NCBI GenBank assembly: GCA_027382625.1 | Contig: JAJKFJ010024379.1 | Span: forward strand, 1 to 15,229 | DNA length: 15,229 nt | DNA from: Tetmemena sp. SeJ-2015 | Lineage: Eukaryota > Ciliophora > Spirotrichea > Sporadotrichida > Oxytrichidae | Direction: 5' to 3' | Shown here: piece after piece, positions 8,437-15,229 of the stretch | Position numbering within the stretch: position 1 is the stretch's first letter | How the letters are laid out: every line of letters starts with the position of its first letter | Notes under the pieces: model-generated | The model's input: the letters and a program-made list of their open reading frames with translations, nothing else | Told to the model about the DNA's origin: nothing | The model's database searches: none | Position numbers and translations under genes: made by a program

Positions 8437-9783
8437 ATGAATTTAGAGCAGGCGCAGGCTAAACTAGGGATGAGTGGGGTTCAGTTCCACAAGCTGGTAG
8501 ACTTCCAAGTGAACTACCAGGTGCTAAGAGAAATGCTAGAGAAGATCACCATGAAGCTGGGGAGCCACGTCTACGAGACAGAGGTCGCCTTCAAGACCAA
8601 GGATGAGCAACTCATGATGTAAGTCGTAATGGAATATTTCACAACAGTTGTTGTAAATAAAGGAAGAACGGCAACAATTAAAATATATAATAATCCATGC
8701 TACTAATAGGGTGAACTAGGATATAAAGGATATCCAGAGCAGGCTGAGAGACTTGACCATGAAGCAGGAAACTCACCATGAAAGACTGAATGCTCGTAAG
8801 TGTAGTCTCTATATACATTTTTGTTATAGTGAATGAGCTAAACTCTAACCAGAGGAAGCTGGTTCAGACTCTGACTCAGCAGAGAAACCTAGAGAGTGAG
8901 GAACTCAAGGAACTTCAAACAACTGTCAAATCCATCATACAAGAGATAGAAACTCAACAGAAGAGCTAGACTTATAAAATATGTAGAAACAATAATAAAA
9001 GCATCAATTAATTTGATCTTTTGGTTTTTGACTTTGTTCTCCTCCAAACTTTCTTCGTTTGAGAAGTTGGCTGACATCACAGCCAGAGGGGCAGGCAACT
9101 CACTTATGATCAACATGTTTTATTATATTCTATGAGCGAAGAGATAGAGCACTTTGTGAGGAAGGACTTGTTCAATGAGCGATGGAGAGAGTTTGTGAAG
9201 TTGAGGGAAGTCTTCAACGACCAGCATGAGTCTTTGGTGTAGCTGAACCCACGTGCCCTAGATACTTAGTTCATTCAAGTATTTGGCTATTTAATCTTGA
9301 AGAGAGACTGAGGGAGAAGCTGGACTGCGACGTCTATGACGAGGAGATGGAGAACCTGAGGCTACAGCTCGCACATGCCACACTTTCTCCAGGCTAGACA
9401 CTTCCCCACTCCCTACCTGAAAGAGGACTGAAGCAGAAGGAGTTCCAAGAGATGAGGGACAAGGTGGCCAAGGTAGACGAGTGTGTGACTGCCTGCATCA
9501 ACTTTGAGAAAAAGCTGCACCAATTCCAAAGTCTGAGCGAGAGACTGGAGAGCTTCGACTAGCTGATGGAGGGATTCTTGAGGAAGAGCTGGGGAGAGGA
9601 GATAGAGATCAGACTCGACCACTCCAAGCAAAGCCAAATCTCCATTGATAGCTTCATTGAAAAGTATAAGAACATCATCAAGCAGTCTGCCCTCGAAATA
9701 GAACAACTCAAAGCTAATGTAAGTAGAAGAAGAAAAAATTGACGATCATTCCCTATCAGAGTTTCAATCTCAAAATTTATTGA
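8437..9783 (+). CDS. coiled-coil protein of unknown function, about 345 aa, with introns and IESs
   Basis: I do not recognise the family. Read across three likely introns and three IESs, the frame encodes a largely helical protein. Residues about 1-60 carry short hydrophobic repeats, followed by a heptad-like stretch (DIQSRLRDLTMKQE, LNELNSNQRKLVQTL, EELKELQTTVKSI). Then comes a short linker (ITARGAGNSLMI) and a second coiled coil (LREKLDCDVYDEEMENLRL, then FEKKLHQFQSLSERLESF). No signal peptide, membrane segment or catalytic motif is visible. The end uses intron 9719-9759 and TGA 9781-9783; without that intron the frame would stop at 9742. The total, 1038 bp, is divisible by three. ATG at 9132 looks like a gene start but is the pointer of an IES inside this gene. 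A structural or cytoskeletal role is a guess from composition only. Confidence 0.72.
8619..8709 (+). other. intron, 91 bp, GTAAGT...TACTAATAG
   Basis: Strong donor GTAAGT, with a TACTAAT branch-point-like motif directly before the acceptor. Splicing reads EQLMMVNQDIKDIQSRLRD and enters the coiled-coil frame. Confidence 0.85.
8796..8829 (+). other. intron, 34 bp, GTAAGT...TTATAG (or a 43-bp IES with pointer TGAATG)
   Basis: The canonical GT-AG intron gives HHERLNARLNELNSNQ. The same place also has a 6-bp direct repeat TGAATG (8787-8792 and 8830-8835) whose excision is equally in phase and gives HHERLNELNSNQ. Sequence alone does not decide. Confidence 0.6.
8959..9061 (+). other. IES, 103 bp, pointer AGAAG
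   Basis: AGAAG at 8959-8963 and 9062-9066 flanks the longest IES in the window, AT-rich in its first half and T-rich later. Removal joins EIETQQK to LADITARGAGNSL. Retention leads to TGA near 9059. Confidence 0.8.
9115..9131 (+). other. IES, 17 bp, pointer ATG
   Basis: ATG at 9115-9117 and 9132-9134 brackets a nearly pure A/T insert. Removal reads NSLMINMSEEIEHFVRKD. With the insert the frame stops at TGA 9133. It is the shortest IES here, and its second pointer copy mimics a start codon. Confidence 0.8.
9277..9299 (+). other. IES, 23 bp, pointer AAG
   Basis: AAG at 9277-9279 and 9300-9302 flanks an AT-rich insert. Removal reads DTQFIQERLREKLDCDV, continuing the coiled coil. Alternatives that also fit the phase are a GT-AG intron at 9279-9304 and a 65-bp CTGA-flanked segment from 9243. 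Confidence 0.65.
9719..9759 (+). other. probable intron, 41 bp, GTAAGT...TATCAG
   Basis: Donor GTAAGT and acceptor CCTATCAG near the 3' end of the coiled-coil gene. Splicing adds SFNLKIY before TGA; without splicing the gene ends 11 codons earlier than the intron acceptor, at TGA 9740-9742. Confidence 0.6.
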
Positions 9784-9824
9784 GAGAGAAAGATTGTTAT
9801 AAGAGAAACAGGTCTGCATTAAAT

Positions 9825-12601
9825 TCATATCTCAAAAGCCTGGATTTCTTTATCTGTGTCTTCTAGTGCCTTATTATTAGCACTATTTTTACTTTTATTA
9901 AGGTGACCAGCTCCCCCGAACATAAAGTACTTATTCTTGCCCTTGATGAGGAATACACTTTGGCTCTGGCGAATATTGCGCTTCTTTAGCTCCTTAAAGG
10001 GAATGAGCACGTCTGAGGGTGAGGGGTCTCTTTTCTTGTAAACCTATCTGCTTTTCTCTTCTTAGATCTTACGAATGAAGTCCTTGTGTCTGGACTCGGA
10101 GATATTCCTCAGCTGCATCAAATTCTTGTCCAGGTAACTTATCACCCCAGACAGCAACTGATGTCGCTATACTATGTTCAGGCGCTCAAATTCTTCATCT
10201 ATCTCCTTGGCTCGGAAGTTGCGGGTGAATATCATTGAATAGTCCACATGAGTCAATTTGTGATGCAACTCGTCCTCAAATTCAAAAAAAATCAGTGGAA
10301 AGATAAATGATAATTATTCTTATATTCAGGCTTTGGCTTTTGGAAAATGACCTAGGCTGCTTGGTTGGTAAAAGTGAAAGGCTCTTGGGATTTTGTAGAG
10401 CCTATTAAGCCCTAGCTTGAGCTTCTCACATTATCTTAATCCCCTTCACTTCCTCTAGGATTGTAATATATTCCCACATCTAAGTCCTGTGAATACTTTG
10501 ATTCAAAATACATGCAAAAGAAAAGCTCAATTCTATTTTATCTAGGTCTTAATTCGTTGTCTGTTAAGTCATTTGAGACATCAGACTTTTTAGCTGCTTT
10601 CTTTTTCCTGCCTGCTGCTGCCGTGTTATCGAAAATGATGGGCTTACTGAGTCCATCACTAAATCTGGAAATGATTTCATTCCTCTTTTCCACTGGCTCC
10701 TCTTGGTCAGTATTCCCATTTGCGTTTTAGAAGTTGTTGTTGCTTCTATATCTGCCCTTGCGTTTTCTCTCATTCTCCTCTTGTAGTTCTCTTTCTCTCT
10801 GCCTCCTGAGTAGTTCTTATCGCTTCCGCTTTAGCTTCTCCTTGCTGAAAGGGGAAAGCTCACCGCTGAAGCACTTCTTGATGAAGAAGTTCATGGTCTG
10901 CTCATTCACTATCTCGTTTGGCCAGGCTTTGGTGCCAGAAATTTCACTTGTCCCTTCTGCACTAGCCAGTAAGCTTGATACATTGCCAGCGCCCACTCTC
11001 TTTTTCAATAACAAGGACTTGCGCCTTTAGACTGAGTGAGAAAGAAACTGGTCACGCTAGAGCTACATCAAACGCCTGCGCTGCTTCTACTCTAGGTAGA
11101 GCTTTATGTTTTGATAGTACTATAATGGGTTTTACTCCTCCTGATTTGAATCCTCCATGCCCCCGCTGTTATTCATACCGCTATTATGTGCCTCATGCAT
11201 ATTCCCTTCCCCACTCCAGATTAATTCAAAATTAAAAGCCATTATTAAAAATTGATGATCTCAGATATTGCTTTCACTTTCGAGAGGGTTCGAAGATGAT
11301 TTAAAGCCAAGCCTGCTAATAAAGCCCTGCATCATCTAATTTGATTTCTTCTTTATGGAGAGATCGTTTTCTTAGAGCATCTAACCAACTTCATTCTTGA
11401 AGTTCTTGAACTTAGTTGTCGGCATTTGTGGCTCAAAAATATTCTTGACTCCTTCTTTCTGAACTTTAGAGCGTACTCTCGCCATTTATTTACTGCTTAC
11501 TCTCCTTGTGGCAGGAGTGTTAAGATATTTAAAAATGGGAATATGCTAAGTGTAGCCTGGGGTCTGCTAATTAGCACTCTCACCTGTGGTTACGTTGATG
11601 ACTCCCCCAGGGACCTGCATGAAACCATTTTGAGAGGTGAAAGTTTAAACTTGAGGGTTGTGAGGGGCAAAGGTGCTAGTGCTCTGCTAATTTGGGTGAG
11701 CGCCAAAGCCGTTTCCCCCAACAGGAGAAAGCCTTTTGCTTGAGCCTTTGGGTTCCTTTCTCTGATGATGCCTTGCAGAGGGCGAGTGATAATTTTTGCT
11801 TGAGCCTCCTCCCACTCCAAGGGGCTGCTCCATCATCTTAAGCCAGTCTTGAGCCTGAGGATGCGCCATTAATCCTCCCTTCTATTCCGAAGTATTGAAA
11901 CTCTCTCCTAAAATGCTAGAACGGAAGTTGTTGTTACGAATTGGTAACAGAGAAATTGAGTCTCTGTGGCTTTTCTTCTCCTCTTACTAGAGATGAAGAT
12001 GACTCCCCTCATTTTAACTCTAACTTATGTTCAAAGAGAGAATCATACTCTTGTCACTCCCACGTTTGCTAGTAAACATGTTGAAGTTTTACTAGGTGTG
12101 CATCGCTTGAGGTTTGCCATGGACTGATTCCTACCCCTATTTCAAGTTTTGAGGACTAACTTAAGCACTTCATACGTTATTTAGCGATGGAAGCATTTGA
12201 AGTTTCTATGGAAGCTTGCTTTAGGTTTAAGAGAGAGCTTATGATTCTTGGCTTTGCAGGCCAGCCCCCAAAAAGCTTTAAGCTGCATTGCCTAGTCCTT
12301 CCATGATGCTGATTCTTAAATTTTTGCTACTGTCTATTGCATGTTTTCTGGCTGGGGATAGGAGGGCAGTCTTGGATTCCTTCTTATGCATGGGCGCTTG
12401 AGTTCCACTTTATCAGTTCCTCTGTCATCTCTTGGAGGCTGGCATGTCTAGCATGTTTTGGCTGAAGTTGACTGAGTTTAGGAGCTTGGGGGTCTCACTC
12501 ACGTTCTTGTAGGCATCAGAGATGTACTAGTTTGAAAAGCCTGAGTTAGACTGCATAACAAGTGCCCTTGTATGAAGAGTGAGCTTGGGTCGGGAGGACA
12601 T
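9825..12601 (-). CDS. unrecognised, mostly disordered protein of about 839 aa, with at least five IESs
   Basis: Starts at ATG 12601-12599 and ends at TGA 9827-9825, convergent with the coiled-coil gene and only 41 bp from it. The N-terminal two thirds are low-complexity and rich in S, Q, N, G and K (for example MEQPLGVGGGSSKNYH). Next comes a block FFIKKCFSGELSPFSKEK near 10880, followed by a highly basic and charged stretch (KLKRKRQELLRRQREREL) that could be a helix or nuclear-localisation segment, then KKKAAKK. The last 150 codons are more ordered: DELHHKLTHVDYSMIFTRNF, IVQRHQLLSGVISYLDKN and VFLIKGKNKYFMFGGAGH. I recognise no family. The basic segments suggest a nuclear or nucleic-acid-associated protein, but this is inference. 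Removing 257 bp of inserts gives 840 codons including the stop. Confidence 0.75.
10280..10323 (-). other. IES, 44 bp, pointer ATTCA
   Basis: ATTCA at 10280-10284 and 10324-10328. Removal corrects the frame and reads KPKPEFEDELHHKLTHVDY. Retention leads to TGA shortly after YHLSFH. Confidence 0.88.
10501..10551 (-). other. IES, 51 bp, in-frame, pointer ATTC
   Basis: ATTC at 10501-10504 and 10552-10555. The insert is in frame and free of TGA, encoding a foreign-looking hydrophobic stretch (IELFFCMYF) in a charged, disordered region. Removal reads NDLTDNESKYSQDLD. Confidence 0.65.
11217..11261 (-). other. IES, 45 bp, pointer CAGAT
   Basis: CAGAT at 11217-11221 and 11262-11266 flanks an AT-rich insert carrying an in-frame TGA. 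Removal joins LESESNI to WSGEGNMHEAHNSG in the same frame. Without removal the gene would be split in two. Confidence 0.88.
11516..11548 (-). other. IES, 33 bp, in-frame, pointer AGTGT
   Basis: AGTGT at 11516-11520 and 11549-11553 flanks an AT-rich block. It is in frame and free of stops, adding the hydrophobic QHIPIFKYLN segment to an otherwise polar region; removal reads QTPGYTPATRR. Confidence 0.62.
12064..12111 (-). other. possible in-frame IES, 48 bp, pointer GTTTGC
   Basis: A 6-bp repeat at 12064-12069 and 12112-12117 is a multiple of three apart with no stop between. It contains a hairpin-forming inverted repeat (12069-12095). The protein reads through either way, so this is only a candidate. 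Confidence 0.3.
12146..12175 (-). other. small insert with in-frame TGA; tentative 30-bp IES with pointer GTT
   Basis: The TGA read at 12172-12170 lies in an otherwise good frame. Excision between GTT 12146-12148 and GTT 12176-12178 removes it and reads LPSLNNLKQGQES. A 39-bp GT-AG intron in the same place also fits. The exact boundary is uncertain; that an insert exists is likely. Confidence 0.5.
12388..12441 (-). other. IES, 54 bp, pointer GCATG (plus strand)
   Basis: GCATG at 12388-12392 and 12442-12446. In the gene's sense the insert carries two in-frame TGA codons. Its removal joins NMLDMH to KKESKTALLSPARK without a frame change. Confidence 0.85.
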
Positions 12602-12925
12602 TATAATTGCTGATCAAGTTAGTTAATTTATTCAACTTTCTTTTCTTCCATTTCATATTTTAATTGTACTAGGATTTAAATTGAGGAGGGAGAGTTATTG
12701 AGGATTATAATTAGAATAACATTTCACAATCAAAAAAGCGACTAATGGTAGAACCTACCCCTGATAAAGCAAATATTGCTCAAAAGATAATTATGCATTT
12801 CTTATTATAAAAATAAGCCAATCTTGAAAAGAGAGTTAGCTAAGTTAATTAGTATATTTTATAGTTTTAAATTTCTTTTTCAAAGAATTAGCATGAAGAA
12901 ACTATTCTAATTTATTGTTTGTGAT
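12602..12925. promoter_or_regulatory. divergent intergenic region, AT-rich
   Basis: 324 bp between the minus-strand gene and the first LITAF-like gene. No reading frame and no recognisable motif. It must contain the 5' flanks of both genes; IESs or a chromosome-breakage site could be here but cannot be recognised without coding constraint. The in-frame ATG at 12893 is an alternative start for the LITAF-like gene. Confidence 0.5.
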
Positions 12926-13983
12926 ATGGAGGACCAACTAAGCTAGTCAATGCAAAGCCAAAAGCTAAGCTATGAGTTGTATCAGCCTCCCAGTGAGCAT
13001 TTCTTACAGTACTCTAACTTGACAAGATCCACAGAAGAGTCCTCAGCTCTCATTCAATAGCCACAAGCCTATGAGCCACTCAACCAGCCATCTCTGTACA
13101 CTACACCTCCTCATCAATCCTACCAGCCGCAACTCTAATCTCAAGTGCCAGTTATGGGGCAGCCCATCAGCGGTTCTCAAACCCCTTCAACATTTGTCAA
13201 CTAACCACCTCCCATGATGGTTAGCTCAGGGCTGCTAGGAGCACTGGGATACTCCCACCAAATCTAATCCATGCCCCAGCAGTACCCTCCCATGTAGAGC
13301 AATATAGCACCTCAATATATTGCTCACCCTCAAATGATGGCCCCGCCGATTTAATAAGCCTACCAGCATTAATTAATGTAGTAGTAGTAACAGCAACAAC
13401 AATATCATTAACAATAGCAATAGCCATCTACCTTTTCCTCAGTCAATGGCTCCAATCCATATCCCTAGCAGGCAGCTACTTATCTTTAAATATAATTTTT
13501 ACAAGCTGGCTACCAAGGAGCTCAATTTGGCTCAGCCTACCCCTACCACAACTCACACATGGCAGACATGGAGGGTATGAATCCTTACTAGCAACCTTAC
13601 TTTAAATTTAGACACCATCATTCTTGATTGATTGTTTACTATGAAAGTAGTAGCAGAACTCAGACTTTAAAGAGGTAGATGGAGCAATTTATCAAGAAAG
13701 TAAGTGCCGATTATCCAATCCAAATGAGGTGTGCCAACTGCGGAAATGACGCCCCTACTAAAGTCAGGCGTTTCAATCCAGACATCTTTCTCTAGGTTAA
13801 TATTTTATAGTAGCTTATAATTTTTTGAATGGAGCTGCTGCTTGGAGTAGCTGCATGCTCTTGTGTTGCCTAGGCTTTACATGTTGCTCTTGCGTTCCTC
13901 TTTGCTTGCCAGTCTGCTAGGATGCAGAACACAAATGCACCAGGTGCGATAAGGTCATTGCCACTAAGAGAGCTGGTTGTTGA
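12926..13983 (+). CDS. LITAF-like (SIMPLE-type) zinc-domain protein with a long Q/P-rich N-terminus, 295 aa, four IESs
   Basis: After removal of four IESs the frame is 888 bp. The N-terminal 215 or so residues are rich in Q, P, S and Y and include a glutamine run (13379-13402 and 13409-13423) spelled with TAG, TAA, CAG and CAA. The C-terminus is a LITAF domain: YPIQMRCANCG with the first CxxC (13730-13741), a spacer TKVRRFNGAAAW, a cysteine-rich hydrophobic stretch (CMLLCCLGFTCCSCVPLCLP), and HKCTRC (13930-13947). In the family, the two CxxC knuckles bind zinc and the hydrophobic part inserts into the cytosolic face of endosomal or lysosomal membranes, often beside proline-rich sorting motifs. 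The start at 12926 is chosen for its position before the Q/S-rich part; ATG 12893 in the same frame is possible. Its neighbour downstream is a paralogue. Confidence 0.88.
13379..13423 (+). repeat. glutamine-codon run using all four Gln codons
   Basis: Eight Gln codons (13379-13402), Tyr-His, then five more Gln codons. TAG, TAA, CAG and CAA are mixed, so this is a selected or ageing polyglutamine tract rather than a fresh triplet expansion. It also confirms the UAR = Gln code. Confidence 0.9.
13474..13503 (+). other. IES, 30 bp, in-frame, pointer AGCT
   Basis: AGCT at 13474-13477 and 13504-13507 flanks an AT-rich insert with no stop. Removal reads PQQAAGYQGAQFGSAYPY, a smooth low-complexity sequence. 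Confidence 0.75.
13599..13663 (+). other. IES, 65 bp, pointer ACTTTAAA
   Basis: A perfect 8-bp repeat at 13599-13606 and 13664-13671. The insert holds a TGA (13625). Its removal alone shifts the frame, and the 22-bp IES just downstream shifts it back, giving PYFKEVDGAIYPIQMRC. Confidence 0.87.
13689..13710 (+). other. IES, 22 bp, pointer TTATC
   Basis: TTATC at 13689-13693 and 13711-13715. Together with the 65-bp IES upstream it restores the frame into the first CxxC of the LITAF domain. Confidence 0.82.
13775..13827 (+). other. IES, 53 bp, pointer AAT
   Basis: AAT at 13775-13777 and 13828-13830 flanks an AT-rich insert. Removal reads TKVRRFNGAAAWSSC, the expected spacing inside a LITAF domain; the second paralogue has an IES at nearly the same place. 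Confidence 0.85.
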
Positions 13984-14397
13984 GTCAAAGCCTTTAACTC
14001 TCATTCCTTAAACTTAAGTGAGAGTCTGACTAGGAAATTTAAAAGCTCACCGGATTTCGTCAAGTAAAGCTTGTTAGTGATATGTTAATGAGCTCAAGAT
14101 TATTGTGAGACACTTTATAAGTGAGTGCTAATTATAGTTAACTATTTAGGAATTTAATTCTTAACTGAGCAATAGATAGTGATTTCTTAAATTAATTGAT
14201 TTAATTATAATGCTAATAATACGTACGTAATTTGTATTAAGGATTGAAGTTAAATAAGGCCAGCATCACAAATTAAGACCAGATAAACTCCTCAGATTTT
14301 AGTTAATTTGAATCTATTTATATTGCTAGACTATAATAAAAGTTAAAAAATATTTTTACTTGTTGATGATTGGGATATTAAATCTTTTGTCGGAAAT
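13984..14397. other. intergenic region between the two LITAF-like genes
   Basis: 414 bp, increasingly AT-rich towards the second gene, with no reading frame. Visible structure: a hairpin at 13997-14025 and a small palindrome TACGTACGTA near 14221. No telomeric repeat is present, so whether the two genes end on one or two somatic chromosomes cannot be told. Confidence 0.5.
13997..14025 (+). terminator. hairpin in the 3' flank of the first LITAF-like gene
   Basis: ACTCTCA (13997-14003) pairs with TGAGAGT (14019-14025), and inside it CTTAA pairs with TTAAG, with a three-base bulge. It begins 14 bp after the TGA. A 3' UTR or RNA-end function is possible but unproven. Confidence 0.35.
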
Positions 14398-15056
14398 ATG
14401 TCATCAAATCCTCCCTAAGGTTACGCCCCAGTTTATAACCCAGCACTTGGAAACCCTCAGAATCAGCAGCAGCAGATGTACGTCTATGGGCAACCCCAGC
14501 AACAGCAACCTGCTATGGGATAGCCAGTGGGAGGATACGTGCCCATGAGTGAATTCGAGCCAGGCTATCACGAGTACATGCGAAAGATGGCTCAGATGAA
14601 CTCCCAAGCTCCCTCAAACCCATACAACTCAACTCAGCACTCTCAGGGCGCTCTGATGACGAACAACAATTCGACTCATACTCGCCAGAACTACCCTACT
14701 CCTCAGCGCCGCTTCATGTCAGGATTCTCCTACAATGACTCTCGCTACTCTTAGAGTGGGCATGGAGGCCAGGAAGTGCAAACTGTGAGGACAAACGACC
14801 CCATCAAGACTTACTGCCCCAACTGCGAAGATGAAGTCCACACCAATTCATTATCTTCATTTAAGGAGATGAGGCAATTCAATTAAGGATGATAAATGTC
14901 ATATCCTACCCTGGGCCATATGCTTGGGGAGCTTGCATGGTCTGCTGTCTGATGGGTTGCTTCCTATTCTGCTGCGTACCACTTTGCCTTGACCCACTTA
15001 ACAAGTCTCGCCACTACTGCGACAGATGCAACAAGCTACTGGCTGTCAACGATTGA
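14398..15056 (+). CDS. second LITAF-like zinc-domain protein, 202 aa, one IES
   Basis: After removal of one 50-bp IES the frame is 609 bp, ending at TGA 15054-15056. The N-terminal 135 residues are rich in Q, N, P, S and Y (GYAPVYNPALGNPQNQQQQ, and a PMSEFEPGYHEYM segment). The LITAF domain follows: TYCPNCEDEV with CxxC at 14815-14826, spacer HTNSLSYPGPYAWG, the hydrophobic cysteine-rich part (CMVCCLMGCFLFCCVPLCL), and HYCDRC (15012-15029). Zinc-bound, monotopic membrane association at endosomes or lysosomes is known for the family. Shares architecture with the gene upstream, and lies in the same direction, so the pair probably arose by tandem duplication; the N-terminal regions have diverged strongly. 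Confidence 0.9.
14852..14901 (+). other. IES, 50 bp, pointer TATC
   Basis: TATC at 14852-14855 and 14902-14905. Retention leads to TGA at 14887-14889, before the membrane segment; removal gives VHTNSLSYPGPYAWGACM, with normal LITAF spacing. Confidence 0.85.
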
Positions 15057-15173
15057 GGATGATGAGAGGTAGAGTGAGTCATGAACAAGCTCGCCCTCTC
15101 GAGTTCTCAACAATAAGTTAATTCATTTATAGTAACCCCTTAGCAACTAACACCAACTAATTTATTTAGTAAA
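15057..15173. other. short intergenic spacer
   Basis: 117 bp with no frame or structure; AT-rich in its second half, as expected upstream of a gene. Confidence 0.4.
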
Positions 15174-15229
15174 ATGCCAGCCCCTTAGTTTAATGCTCAC
15201 TTATTAAATCTCAGCAGAGAGAAGATAAT
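15174..15229 (+). CDS. start of an unidentified gene (3' partial)
   Basis: ATG in AAAATG context opens a frame reading MPAPQFNAHLLNLSREKI up to the window edge, with TAG read as Gln. Only 18 codons are visible, too few to name it. The position, 117 bp after the preceding stop, matches the gene spacing seen elsewhere in the window. Confidence 0.5.

Noticed and set aside
8889..9116. Minus-strand frame of 75 codons opposite the coiled-coil gene
   Set aside because: Spans an IES and lies antisense to a well-supported coding piece.
9132..9310. Separate gene starting at ATG 9132
   Set aside because: This ATG is an IES pointer; the upstream coiled-coil frame joins it after removal of 103-bp and 17-bp IESs.
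12264..12275. CCCCCAAAAA, resembling the hypotrich telomere repeat
   Set aside because: A single partial unit within the coding sequence of the minus-strand gene, so not a telomere or addition site.

Overview
The window is nuclear DNA of a ciliate. The long reading frames close only at TGA, and TAA and TAG fall at glutamine positions throughout (UAR = Gln code). Gaps between genes are short and AT-rich, and there are a few tiny GT-AG introns. Many reading frames are interrupted by AT-rich inserts of 17-103 bp that lie between short direct repeats. Deleting one repeat copy plus the insert restores the frame, and where homology is available it restores a conserved protein motif. This is the signature of internal eliminated sequences (IESs) with pointer repeats. 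The window therefore looks like germline (micronuclear) DNA of a spirotrich/hypotrich-type ciliate rather than a finished somatic chromosome. I count 24 well or fairly supported IESs with pointers of 3-10 bp, plus a few ambiguous ones. The coding pieces are in linear order and one orientation; I see no scrambling.

Layout: (1) 1-7276, +, catalytic subunit of DNA polymerase zeta (REV3), lacking its 5' end, with 11 IESs, one intron and one unexplained in-frame TGA inside a conserved block. (2) 7355-8330, +, a YqgF/RuvX-fold protein with one intron and a long insertion in the domain. (3) 8437-about 9783, +, a coiled-coil protein with three likely introns and three IESs. (4) 12601-9825, -, an unrecognised, mostly disordered protein of about 840 residues with five or more IESs, convergent with gene 3. 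(5) 12926-13983, +, a Q/P-rich LITAF-like zinc-domain protein with four IESs. (6) 14398-15056, +, a second LITAF-like protein with one IES. (7) 15174-end, +, the start of another gene.

A strong internal check is that subtracting the proposed IESs and introns from each complete gene leaves a length divisible by three that ends in TGA: about 2251 codons for the REV3 part, 299 for YqgF, 345 for the coiled-coil protein, 839 for the minus-strand protein, 295 and 202 for the two LITAF-like proteins. Functionally the genes are a mixed set (translesion DNA synthesis, a nuclease-fold protein, endosomal membrane-type proteins), and I see no pathway linking them. The common theme is the germline architecture.
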